From Labyrinthula sp. Ha (taxonomy: Eukaryota; Sar; Bigyra; Labyrinthulida; Labyrinthulaceae), in contig JAALGZ010000043.1 in the NCBI GenBank assembly GCA_015227615.1, positions 62,001 to 126,000 of the forward strand: a stretch of 64,000 nt of DNA, in the 5' to 3' direction. The translations under genes and the position numbers were made by a program. A model generated the notes under the pieces. That model was not told where the DNA came from. It ran no database searches and saw only the letters and a program-made list of their open reading frames with translations. This document shows positions 13,101 through 25,000 of the stretch, piece by piece; position 1 is the first letter of the stretch; each line of letters starts with the position of its first letter.

Positions 13101-13440
13101 ATCAAATACTTTTTCTGTTCCTTTGTCCATGTTCCTATTGAAGTATGTTGCTAAAATATTTATTTCCCTTTTTTTCTGTGTCTTTATTCTTAGAGATATC
13201 TGTTGTAAACCAGTTTAGTCTAGAGAAGCTCGCTCTTTCGAGATATTCCGCTCCTTTACTACCAACTTCCTGTATTGCAAGGACGTTTGTATCGGCAGTT
13301 AGGGCATATTCCTCGATAGACCTGAGCTTGTAGGAGGTGAGACGGTCAACATTCACAGAGACAGTTGAGATTGTTCTGGAATCTTGCGCTTCATTGACTG
13401 GTGACTGTCTTTCGACTGCCTGAGTGTTGCCGGTACTCAT
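10192..13440 (-). pseudogene. LINE endonuclease-reverse transcriptase polyprotein, broken by stops and frameshifts
   Basis: Read from 13440 downwards, the frame starts with an endonuclease N-terminus containing a QEV motif. It shifts frame near 13130-13140 and continues with GDWNAQ, EIDF and FDHQPV, which are the usual AP-endonuclease active-site motifs. In-frame stops follow at about 12590 and in the linker near 12460-12480. The RT domain starts in the same frame (12359-11661), shifts by one base near 11715 in an A5G3 run, and continues from NYRPISLLN with FIDFKRAFDS, GVLQGDSLSP, the catalytic FADD (about 11180-11195) and GLKIN. A C2H2 finger (C-x2-C-x12-H-x3-C, about 10933-11002) follows. 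A TAA at about 10690 then interrupts the frame before a C-terminal part (10674-10192) that ends proline-rich. This is a single-ORF LINE protein, now dead in this copy. Confidence 0.85.
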
Positions 13441-13481
13441 AACGGTTTCTTTGTTTCCAAATTTTCCGTTTCCCCAAAACT

Positions 13482-13495
13482 CTTGAGATATTAAT
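13482..13495. repeat. target-site duplication, 5' side of the LINE
   Basis: CTTGAGATATTAAT is identical to 9509-9522 and marks the 5' edge of the minus-strand LINE. The element starts about 40 nt before its first ATG, so little or nothing was lost by 5' truncation. Confidence 0.82.
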
Positions 13496-13501
13496 GGTTA
13501 A

Positions 13502-16500
13502 AATTCCGTCACTTATTCTAAGAAGAAAAAGTATGCTCTTCAGATTTAGCTCTTTGATTTTTTGTGGATAGCATATCAAATATACAGCAACTTCATAAGT
13601 ACCATAAAATGAAATAGAAAAACATTTTTTTTGACTAGTTAGAAAACAGCAACTTTTCCAGCTTTCTATATCTATTATCAGGGGGTATTGAAGCTCTGAA
13701 AAATAAAAAACTTTTTTGTATAGGATAAAATTCCGGGTCTCCTATTTTTACTGGAAAAATTGAGAAATCCTTAAAGCAAACTACAAAAAAAAACGGCTAA
13801 TCAAAGATTTGTTTTACAACGGGAAACAATTAAAATAGGCTGATAGTTCCTAAATTAACGATGAATATGTGATTGAAAATGCGTAGAACATAATACTTGA
13901 GGTAATCGATAACTAAATGGGGTGATTAGCTTAATCAAATAGATAAAGATAATCTACCGGGATCTTTGAGCGATCATATAGATAATTTATATATTGATGA
14001 AAACTCACTTAAGAAAATTCAAAATTACCTGATAGGAAAACTTATTATGATGGATATAAGTTATAAGAATGTTTGTTTGAATCCATAAGGGATTTAATAC
14101 AGGAAACTTGTTTTGCTACGTACCTACCTACCTTTTTATCTACAAATCTATTAGTCTTTCTGTCTACCTCCTATATATCCATTATATATTTTATTGTATT
14201 GTGTTCTAATTATAGATGTATCCCGATTTGTGTATTATGGACAATAAACATATCCACAGAATTGATGCTGCCTCAGAAGGTTTAGGAATGCTTACTGAAA
14301 GAAATATATTTATTAAATTTTATGATCAATTTCTTGTAGAATGAAACTTAAGAGCATATTTCAAAGACTTATAGCTATATGTGGTCTCATGAGGATATGG
14401 TGTGAATTAGGCTTACTACGTTTCTTGAACTGACTATATTTGGAGTTGAAAACTAAATATATACTGTTCAGAAAAACTTGAGTTTTCTTAGCCAGAGAAT
14501 AACTCTGATATTTTATAGGTAGATTTCACTTTGTATTCTTTGTAAATAATAACATTGTAGCTAATATTGTATAAACGATTAAAATTTGAGTGTGAAGAAC
14601 CAAGCAATAGACTGGTGAGAGTACAGGGAGTCCCATAAAATTAGAATAGCGCGTATTGTTGCAATTAGCTCCAAGGCAAGTTAAACTGATAAAATTTTTC
14701 GCAATAGTGTATTTTGTTTCAAGATTTAGCTAAGATTTTTTGGTGCTGGGTACTAAATCTTATAATATCCTTCTCCATTATACGATTGCCCCTCTTGTTG
14801 TCATTCCGTTCTGCCCCATGGTCTAATTCTAAGTAATATTTATACTGAATTTAGGTTACATAATCCATATATTATAATTTTTGTCTATTAAATTTCTAAA
14901 ATTCAGTTATTACTGCAATTATAGATGTACATATTTAATTTCTTGCTTTTTATACTTAAAATCTAGCTTTCCGTGTCCTTTCCCCTTTAAAAAGTTACAT
15001 AATTCCCACGCTTCAGATCAACCTGATTTTGCTATTAAGCGATGAACATTGCCCTTAACTGGAGAATTCTTTAGCGTTATTATTTAATTTTTCCTAATAC
15101 TGTGCCAAAGTGACTATCAAATGCATTACCCTACCAGATAGCCAATTGATCTACTATCAAGATTTTAATTTAAAGCATCAAACTCAATAATTGTTTCGGT
15201 GCTGATTTTGGCATTTTGAGTATTTTAGCCCAATAGTTGTATTAGGTCTATATCTTATAGTATAGCATACAAAAACACATTTTTCTGTATTAGCTGGTTA
15301 AAATATATATGTTGCGATGATTCTGTAATTTAATGCATTTAGCCGATGTATAATAGTAGAGTTCTGATGCTATTCGAAGATGTTTCCCTTCAAGGTTCAC
15401 ATAATTGACATCTTAATAAACAAACCTCAAGTTTTATAATTTCTTATTAATTCCTTTAAGTGATCAAGTAAGACATTGAACCACTATGCATAATTTGTTC
15501 CAAACTTTGTTATAATCTTCTATAGCGTTTATTTTCATTTGTCGTATACACTTTTCCTGAGTAGAAACCAGGTCATTTACCCCTAATTCAAAATCTCTTG
15601 GACTGTTTGTTTATATCATTATATACTTTGAATTGATGTTTGAAGAACATTGTTTCAACTGTAAACAAAGAATGCATTTTATATATGCTGAATGATTGAG
15701 TTCTAATCAGCTGGATTCAGTTACCGTCAGCAAAGTTTACTTTATACTCTGATGATTCTTGAAACATGTTGTCAATAATTTTTATTACTATGATAATCTT
15801 CCCAACCCCAAATAAAATATGTCACTAGTTGTTGAACAAGAACTAGTAAAACCTACTACCTTCATAGCATTCGTAGTCTCATGATTTTCTTCTGTTTTGA
15901 TTCATTCTTAATTTCAAGGCAGAAATGTTTTTTCAAAACAAATTTCCTAAAATATCCAAGAAGGAACCTCTACTCCAACTTCAACTTTTGCGTCAGAAAC
16001 TTAAAATACTCAATGATGTTCAGTTCTTCTATGAGCTCTAGCAGTTTTTGTACTCAAAGTTTTTTAACATTATTATACAAATGATGAGGACAGTTTGACA
16101 TAGCAAAATGGTAGTATGAGCTATCCTAGACTAAATTCTAAAGAGACACCAATAAAACTTAGAAGAGGTGTAATAAATATTTCATGTTTTATATTCCAGA
16201 CACCTCGGACACCCTGTGGATATTTGATATTTAATGCATGGACTATATATCGTTTCATAAATACTTGGATAGCCCACAGTTATCTTGGAAAATTAGTGAA
16301 AAATCAATTGCGATATTCTGCAGAAACATAATAATTTCAAGTGAAACCATTGATTTTGAGTTCTCTATAGAAAATTTCAAACCTGTACAAAATCAATGTA
16401 ACAACACAGGAGTCACTAAGCCAATCATAACAAAAAATTCGTAACAAACTCAGGACCAATGTCTCAGCAAGACAGTTTAATCAGGTTACTCGAGAAATCA

Positions 16501-18443
16501 CTGAAAGTAAAGTTAGCGGTATTAAGGCACAAGCAAAAAAGCAAATAGACATTATATCAAGTATACAAGTTTAAGACATCGTAAAAAGTTTAAAGTGGTT
16601 TAACAGCCTAAATCTATACTCTAATTTAGGTTAGTCTATTTGTTTCTAGATTTTCCCATAGAAGATCTCATTCAAAAGCAGTAATCTAGTCTTCAGCATC
16701 TGGATAGTATCTAAAGAATTTTTCATTATTTTTTGGTTCATGGTCAACTTAACGCTGGTAATTTTATCCTACAAGTAAAGGGAAGAGCTTAATCATCATT
16801 ACAATAGTCCATCGCTTGACTTAGTAGAAACTTACAGTACAACTTTTGGCACAAAATAAATACATTCTTAAGATAGATTCAGCAATTACTTGCACAAATT
16901 TAATTTCAATGTGTACTGCTCTGATAAGACTACTACAGTGAACTCTAGTTTTTTGCCATATTAGTTAATTCATTTGCAATATTAGGTTACCCAGAACCTA
17001 CTGAAACCAGACACATCAGATGAGGTTATTGAGTCCTGTATTATAATAATAAAATTTTTACTAAAATCTACAAGTGACCCCTTATTGTATTAGAATAGTT
17101 TTTCGGATTCCTTAAATTTCCTTGGCTTAAACTGTTTATGCTACTAACCACTGGATCAAGCTAATAATAGAATCGATCCTAACCTCAAAGTTCAAGCAAA
17201 GGATTCAGACATCTAAAATTACAACAATATAATAATTTCTGTATATTCTTGCTCATAGTTGGTAGATTTGATGTTCAAAGCGGCATGGACATTTAAGCTA
17301 TATTCCACTTATGATATTCTGTTGGAACTAACAATTCTTGTGTTCAAATTATAGCTTTAGCACAAATGAAGATTCCTTTAACTTTAACCTTTGATGTTCT
17401 CATGAAAGCTTTTCTAAGCAATCTGCCACAGTACTAATACCAACTCCAATTTTCGGGCATAGGAACAGTAACTTGACAATGGTAAAGCCAAGTAAAAAGC
17501 AATAGAGGTAATAGACACTGCAAATCTGGCAGGGTCTTAATTATACAATAAATACTAACAAAAGGAAGCAAACAATAAATCAGCCCTTGTGAAAGCACTT
17601 AATTATAGTGGGAAATTTACTGAAGAAAAGAAGAGGTGTGAAATATTATTCATTAGGTTTATAAGAGAAATAGTAATAAAATATAGCAACATCCAAAGTA
17701 ACCCAATTAACTTAAATGAAAATAAATATATGGAGAAACCAAAACGTCAAGTTAATGAAGTAAAGCGCCGTATAGTCAACTGGAGTTTCATTCAGAAAAA
17801 ACGTTTAATTCTAGTAAAACTAGGTAAAGTGTTTTTACACGAAGTTTAAAGAAAACTTAGAAGGTAAGTCAGTAGGTTCAATCCCCTGTTCTTTTAAGTT
17901 TAATTTTCAGGGTTTCAGTTGTGTTGAACATAGCTTTCGTGAGCAAATTCTACCAGCTCTTAATGGTTACAAAACTTGGTGCCCTGAAAGATCAAACTAG
18001 CTGATTGAGTGCCTATCACGGATCTGGTGGTAGATTACTCAATATATGTATTAAACAGAGAGGATATATTTTGCTTTTTACGACTATGTATTGGATTTTT
18101 CCAATAATCTCCATTTTACTGGTTTTGGGGAATCAAGCCGAACGCAATACAATTAAGATTGAGTTTAATAAGAATAGTTCTAGCAAAATATATATATTTA
18201 TGCAGTGTACTGGGTATAAACTCAATACTCTTTATGTATATTTGAGTTCCTAATACTTTTATTAAAGTTTAAGGTTTACTAGGATACTTATGTTGTTGAA
18301 CTTAAATGAAAAACAAAATCTGTCTTAAAATAAGAATATGGACCACTTGTTTAATATTTAATATCAACATCCAATAAATAAAACTAATATCGACATATTC
18401 CTATATATATATCATAACTACCCTATTCGTGTTTAATACAAAG
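13502..18443. other. gene-poor stretch between the LINE and EGF-7TM copy B
   Basis: No supported gene in 4.9 kb. Open frames at 14073-14285, 15881-16084, 16116-16331, 16238-16444, 17589-17849 and 18005-18253 are short, and the stop density around them is what AT-rich random sequence gives. At 14622-14647 there is a string resembling a Tc1/mariner-type terminus, but no inverted partner was found. A small TACC-rich run lies near 14120-14135. Confidence 0.55.
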
Positions 18444-19582
18444 TTAAATTGAAGTTTCTTTTTTTTTTGCAGCTTCTTCCAAATATTCTAAAACATATTT
18501 TGCCAAAGTGATAATTGCAGTATGTCTTAAAATCTGCGCCAACAGCAAATAATAATTAATCCCTCCTGGTTTTGGATACAAAGACATTTGTAAAAACAAA
18601 GGAAACTCACTTGAAAACAAAGTAGTAACAAGCATACCAGACGCAATAACATAACAAGCAGCCGATATTTGTAGCTTCTTGAAACAAGTTCGAATCAAGA
18701 GAGCTTGTCGAAGTAATTTTCTACTACTTGTCCCTTCTAATCTCCCTGCAAGAAATTTTCTTCCTCTATATAAATAAAAAACTAATATTCCATAAGCTGG
18801 AATACCTAATAAAGAAACATAAAATATATATGGAGCAAATATATGCATTCCAAGAATAATAACAAAAAAAGCAAATTGAAAGAAACGAATGGCATTAAAC
18901 CTGAATACAAAATATTTTGAGTATTTTCTATTAGATAAAGTTGCAGATCTTCCAATATCTAACCAAGTGAGAGCTAGTTGAGAATATGCTGTGAAATATA
19001 ATAAATTCCACAAACGAATTATCCAATCCCTGAATTTTTTCCCAAAAAGAACTTTAAAAGGACCATCTAAGTAAATTTTTGTGGGATTTGCAGCTGTTAA
19101 AATGAAGCTCACTGTTACGAGCATTAAAAAGAAACATAATAAAATAATCAGATAGAGTATTTGTGCTTTCAAAAGAAAAAAGTTTCTTTTTATAAATTTC
19201 GGTTTGCTTTTCTGCACAATTTGTTGCTTTTCTAAATCTTCAGTATTTCCAGTAGTTATGTTTTTTGTAATTACTGATGCCTTCAAAGAGAAATCTTGAG
19301 TTAGAAAAGAATACAATATTTGAACCGATTTAACAAAGTAAAATGTTGCCAGAACAAGAAAAGTAATTGCAACAAGATACATTGCTAGTGTCCCTATACC
19401 TTGCTTTTCACAATCCACACCTCTCCAACCATATCTAGATATTATAATAATAATAAAATTCACAGTCTAGCACACATACATCCACTTCCATCTTCACTCT
19501 CCGAGAACCAGAGATTTCCTATACAAAAACCATTTCCAGGGCAGTCAGCATCTACTTCGCACTCTATACTTGTGTTGATCAT
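18444..19582 (-). CDS. EGF-like domain plus seven-helix membrane protein, copy B (TOM1/GPR137-like)
   Basis: Exon 1 (19582-19464) and exon 2 (19434-18444) are joined across a 29-nt intron (19435-19463) at the same position as in copy A, giving 369 residues. The EGF module has cysteines at residues 8, 14, 20, 35, 37 and 48. Hydrophobic helices lie at about 54-84, 128-154, 178-200, 219-240, 241-263, 290-312 and 333-358. A basic loop (about 264-290, with RKLLRQALLIR) lies between helices 5 and 6, and a lysine-rich tail ends the protein. A long open frame runs straight through the short intron, because the intron has no stop in that frame; the EGF half is lost if the intron is missed. Position and topology suggest a surface or endomembrane receptor-like protein, but no partner is indicated. 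Confidence 0.72.
18645..18799 (-). repeat. near-identical tract shared with copy A (possible gene conversion)
   Basis: This is the partner of 2983-3137: 154 of 155 bases agree, including third-codon positions, while the flanking coding sequence is clearly diverged. Confidence 0.8.
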
Positions 19583-20199
19583 TGTGTTTGTTTCTTTTAA
19601 TAAATTGCGTCAGATAATACGTTATGTCTATAGACAGAAGTTCCCAAGTGAAATACTGCACCTTTTTTATCTGTATATTATCATTGTTTGCGTGTATGCT
19701 GGTTTTCATCGCGAGATAAGACTAATGTTTTATTTTTTATCCTTGTATTTTATTTGGTTAGTTTATCCAATCAGAACTCAGAATTTATTATTAAAAATTG
19801 AAAAGATTACTGTAAAAGAAAAGAAGAAAATCAGATAGAAAATCGGGATGTGGAATTCTTTCCTCTAGCGTCTGATACTCCTCGTGATCTGATTGGACAA
19901 AGTAATTTCCCAAAATAAAAAATTCATACATGAAACAAATTTGTGATACACAAAAATACCAATTTCCCATACTTTGCTTAAAGTAATTTGTCAGCTCCTA
20001 AAAGTATAGCCAAAGCAAAATAACAACCAGAAACTAAGAGAAAAGGGCAAAGCTAAGAGAAAAATCATTAACCGAAGGTTTTAGAGCCCCCAAAGCAAAA
20101 TAAAATTTAATTTCTAGAAAAATGAGCTGTAGCTACGTGTTCTACCTTAGAAAAAATTACTGAGGCTATTATTACACTTGCTAGTTCACAATTTAAGTG
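19583..20199. other. intergenic, upstream of EGF-7TM copy B
   Basis: These 0.6 kb hold the presumed promoter of copy B (reading leftward). No TATA-like box or other defined motif stands out, and no gene was recognised. Confidence 0.5.
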
Positions 20200-22097
20200 A
20201 ACTTTTAGCGCTTGTTACTACTGTGATGAGGCAGCATGTCTTCCAAAACGAGCCTGAATTTATAAAAGACTTTATCGATGCAAATTGAAGAGTAGCTCGG
20301 ACAACAACTACTTGTTTGAAGCTAACATGAAGCTTTTCTCCGACAGTTCTAAGATTATTTTCGTCATAATAAGGAAAAACCACTACAATTATGAGGAAAA
20401 AACGCTTGAGGACGTCAACAAGTATGCAAAGAAACCTGCAGAGGAAGAAGTGAGGATGCTCAAACACTGAGGAATTGCCCAAAATAGATTTGGAGCAGCA
20501 GCCGTTGCTCTTCATCGCAACTTTCCAGGTACATTGCTTGACAAAACACCAGTGACAAAAATTATGAAAAAAGCTAAAGAAGTAGTTGATTCTAGCAAAG
20601 ATAATAACATTAAGAAGTTAATCACCTGTGGAAAAAAATATCTAGAACGTGGATGAAGACTTGACTTGAATTGGGATTATCCCAAAGAAAACAAAACTAT
20701 TCTTAATGGATTCAGCTTCCAAGAAGACCTACAAAAACAAGTTTAACAACATATATATTTATAGGGGCATAGTATCCAAGTGAGTACTACCCATGGCAAT
20801 AGCAAATATAAGTTAGTAGCAATGTTTCATTGCGGGATTTATTGCTCTCTAAAAATCATAAATTTTGTGTGCACAATTATAGAAAGCGAGTCAAGCGCTA
20901 ATGCTGTCAAAGGTTTGAAGATTCTGGGGTTGATAAAGCAGGGTCATCAGGACTGATGGGAGCAAAGCCTCAGAAACAGCCGTTGAATCACTTGTTCCAT
21001 CTTAAGTTTTCTACACGAAAAACTTCTTGGCAACGTTGCGCTCAACTGGATTTAACCTAGAAGATATTAAGAAGACAAAGCTTACTTAAAACTTGCGGGA
21101 TATATTGACTGGAATCATTGGTGAAGAGAAGGACCTTGATCAACTTAAGAGAATATTTTAGTTGAGTTTGAAGATTAACCTCAACAGCAAAGCCAAAAAA
21201 AATGAAAAAAAGAAATTCTCTTGGGTGATGACACAAAAGTGTCTCATGCTTTCTCTCAGTGCTGCTGAGGGGGTTGATTCATTTCATGCAACCTTGAAAG
21301 GACATGACACCTTCAAATCCACCATCAAAGCTTGGACTCTTGATGAGGTTGTCAATTACCACGAGAACACACAGTGGACAAGTACATAGAGATAATCTTA
21401 AAAAAATTCAAGGACTTGATTAGAGAAAATAAGAGGTTTTCTAAAGAGCTTGATGAGATGTTCACAGCAGGGTTGAAGTTGATGGGAGAGTGCTGGATCG
21501 TTCAATAATTGAGTGAACGTAAGCTTGTCATAAACGATTGAACGTCCATGAAAAGGATGAGCCATATTTTGGAATTCATGGAAAGGGATGGGGTAAATGT
21601 TCCTTCTTGCAGTTGCGAGATATGGAGAAGCCTTTGCTTTCCTTGTAGGCACTGTGACCATAAAAGGACACAATTCTTGTGAATATATCATCTTCCGGTG
21701 CGATGGCGACTCCAAGCACATCTTTTTTACAAACACGCTTTGCAGGATATGGGCCGTGAAACTTCTGGGTCTGCTGGGCTATCGAGGTCAAGGTTACTAT
21801 TCCACCACTTGATCTTACCTACATCTCAAGTAAGTCGGAGGTTAAATATTCTAGGCATCTATCTAGTTGCAAAGCGCTCTATGAAGAGGCAAAATGTGGC
21901 AGAGAAGGCTGGAAGAAAGCCTATGGGGTAGTTTTGAATATGACAGCAGCCTTGAAGGAGAATTTGGACAGAAACTCTGTCAACATGAATGAGGTGTCCG
22001 AGGAAAGTAGGATCATGTTTGAGTCGTCGCAGAGGAGCGCTAGGAGAAAAAAGGGGAAGAGAGAAAAGGTGGATTTCCCTATGGACCACTCCTAAGT
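20200..22097 (+). pseudogene. decayed Mutator-like (MULE) transposase relic
   Basis: Coding-like plus-strand sequence can be followed with several frameshifts and stops. From 20285 to about 20743 one frame stays open apart from two stops, for about 150 codons. Around 21162-21389 a segment reads SAAEGVDSFHATLKG, like the MULE 'SN-AE-N-LK' region. At 21608-21652 there is a SWIM-type zinc finger, CSC-x9-CRH, in the usual place downstream of that region. A basic C-terminal tail follows up to about 22095. The SWIM finger after such a segment is the basis for calling a MULE/FAR1-type transposase. No terminal inverted repeats were recognised and the central DDE region is too eroded to read. A domesticated gene is unlikely, given the number of breaks. 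Confidence 0.6.
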
Positions 22098-25000
22098 GAC
22101 TTTCATAAGTGATGACTAAACTCCCTTTCCCCTTTCTGTTTTTCGCATATCATTGAGATTTTTTCTGCACATATGAGCTTGAATCATTTTTGCTTTTTTT
22201 TCTCTAATTTTTTCTTGTACAAATAACTTTAAACCCAACCCCTGCCTCTCCTGTTTTGTTATTTTTGAATTGATATTTAAAAAGTGTTCTACACACAAAA
22301 ATCTTGAGCTTGTGCCTTTTTTTGATTTCTGGCTCTTGTTTTTTTGTTGTAACCTTCAATCCACCTTTTTTTTCCTTGCTTGACCCATGAGTATGTTATA
22401 CTAAAGCCTCGAGCTTCGTCCGGTCTTTTGTTTTCAATTGATTTTCTTTATCAGAAAGTATATTTGGAATAAAACGTAATCCTGGCAGTAGAGTACATAA
22501 TGTTAAATACATGTTCTTACCATATCTACTTTTCTATTTATTGATCCTGGATTGTTATTTTCTTCTTTTTCTTCAGTTTCTTTAGAAAATAAATAAATAC
22601 TATATTGAGAAGTAACAGAACGATGGGAATAAGAAAAATCTTTTGTTCTCTCGTATCCTTTCTCTGTGTAGAATCCGCTTTGAAATATAATCATCTGGGG
22701 CTTCTTTGCTTGACCAGGCTTCTAAGATATTTTGATCTACTTTGAAAGAAGATGTGCATATACCATAAACGTTCTTACTTTGGCAATTTCCACTTCTGAG
22801 TTCTGATTGTATTAGATATATTTCTTGTATTCATTTTGAACCATAAAGTTTAGAATTTTTGGTTAATTTAGTTGATTCACTATCAAAACTAAATATACAT
22901 GCAGCTTTAGCTTCAAATTATGATTGAACGTTTAGTACAAGCTTCAATTTATTATTAAATTACACGATCTACTTTATTTCAGTATATAGATATACCCCTT
23001 TTGTTTCTTCTTTCATTTACGATTCAATGGTTACTGATTTATTGTTTGAATAATTTTTTTGGGAGGCTAAGAAATCAATCCAATCAGAATTGGAATTGTC
23101 TAACTTCGGAGTAAAAAAAATCATATTTTCTAGTATTGGGGTAATAGTCCACAACCAACTATCGTCTACTAAGTTTAAAAGACGTTTATTACTTTCAGAG
23201 TAGAAAATAATCAAAGGTAGAAATAAATGGCTTAATAAATGAATTATTTCTTGTAATACTTAACTGACGAGGAAATCAACGGTTAACAGGGGTTATATCT
23301 AGATTTGCAGCATCTTTTACATTATGATGAACGGTTTATATGTTGTTACCCAAGGCATAGCTTACTGTAACCTGTATCGCACCTTTCGGGCACTGATATC
23401 GGAATCAAAGAGCTATCTAGTCGGAGATTTATATCTTCTTCAGTCTCTAGATGCTAGAAGTCTCAAGCCAATGCTCAATTTTGCTTTCACAGAATTTCTA
23501 ATATGCGTTTGTAGATTTGTGTTTCTTGTTAGTATATAATTGCAAGTAGTGTAAAAAGAAAATTTATTGTTCTAGGACCAGAAGTTAGTATGAAGAAGTT
23601 TCATATGGAGATAGAGGTGATTTATTTGCTAAGAAATCGGAGCTATCTAGTTTGTGAAAATTTTGATTTGGAAAATCTAGTTTTCGGGAATTATGTACTC
23701 AGTCACAGGAATTCTTATTTTTTCAATTGCTTTTCTTAAGATTTATAAATCTTATTCAATAAACTTAAGAAAAGATACTATATATTGTCTAAGTTGGTAC
23801 CCATTCAGGAAAATTATAATTCCATTAAATTAGAATTAAAAATGGTCACGGAACTATATAATGCAATTGCGCAACAATATTTGTTGCGTTGTTTACAAAT
23901 TTCTACCACAATGGTCGGAGCTAGAGTAGATATACAAGATGTTTCTTGATGCTCAAGTATACGTCTATACGAGGTGCAGCTGTATTAAATTTAATGCCCA
24001 TTTCTTAAGCAATCCCACAATCCTTTCTAAAAAATTATAAGATTTTCTAAAAACAATACTGCTTATGCTGCTCAAGAGCTATATGATTCTTTCTTCTTGT
24101 ATGAAAATGTAACAATAATATCTTTATCTCGAAATGGAAGATTACAGAACGAATTGTTTCACAAGAACCAGTGGACACTCCATCAAATTAACTTCTGTCT
24201 AGTTAATTCTACGAAATTTATGTAACGACAAATCTAACCAACCAAGGCATTAAATACTTGTGTCATCTAACTTATGCCTCGATGGTATTCAATGAATCTC
24301 TCGATTCAAGCACAAAGTCCCCCGCCCGGGAAGTTTCTCTATGGTTTCTAGTGAACAGAAAAGCTATAGAAAATTGGGTGGAATATTACTCAAATATTAT
24401 TCTACCTTCTAGTTGCAGCTATTGCATAAAAAATAACCAGGTTTGTGCTTCAAGATTTGAAGTTGCTTAAACTTGATTATATATATATTCTTAATGTCCT
24501 AAGCTAATTACAACACTTCCTTATTTATTCTAGCTATCAAGAGACCTTTTTATTTTTAAACGGCTAATCCAGTTAGATGATATTTCTGTTCTAGTAATGG
24601 CCCAATCTAAATTTATCTGCTTTTCAAACTACCATCCTGTTATTCCTTAATATACTCCCTTGCAATTATATGTGGTAGTCTCCAGACATAGGTTTTCCAG
24701 GGCGAGTTTGAATTTATGCTAAATAATCTTGTTCAAATTTATATATTTACTTGCAATTATGTATTATCCAGTTCTAAGAGAGTGTTTCTATTAAGGTGTC
24801 CCTATTATATATTGCAGAATATATATGCAACTACGAGGAAATCAAACATGACATATTTTGCATTCTGATTTCATTTATTGCAGTGTAGGACAAATTAAAG
24901 CTTTTTGAAGTCGAGGATTAAGGATTCTATCTCTGATACAACAGAATCCGTATTAAATATATAAAGATCGAACTATGTCGGTATTATGCAGAATCTGTAA

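Larger units (their letters stand above)
9509..13501 (-). mobile_element. non-LTR retrotransposon (LINE, EN-RT type), nearly full length, inactivated
   Basis: The element is about 4 kb and runs on the minus strand. It is bounded by a 14-bp direct repeat, CTTGAGATATTAAT, at 9509-9522 and 13482-13495; the match extends to 20 bp with one mismatch. The 5' end is close to 13481, with about 40 nt of leader before an ATG at 13440. It then encodes an AP-type endonuclease, a reverse transcriptase and a C-terminal extension, followed by a roughly 660-nt 3' region that ends in short TTAATAG repeats. A single EN-RT reading frame with no ORF1, about 4 kb in length and with a short tandem-repeat tail, recalls RTE-type LINEs, but the clade is an inference. 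Several stops and frameshifts break the frame, so this copy is not autonomous. The intact duplication indicates a fairly recent insertion. Confidence 0.85.

Noticed and set aside
14622-14647. Possible Tc1/mariner terminal repeat (TACAGGGAGTCCCATAAAA)
   Set aside because: It resembles mariner ends, but no inverted partner within several kilobases and no transposase fragment were found.
16238-18253. Long decayed gene on the plus strand
   Set aside because: Stop density across the candidate frame matches random AT-rich DNA and no motif was recognisable.
19401-19838. 145-codon plus-strand open frame as a gene
   Set aside because: It overlaps exon 1 and the intron of EGF-7TM copy B on the opposite strand and has no domain.
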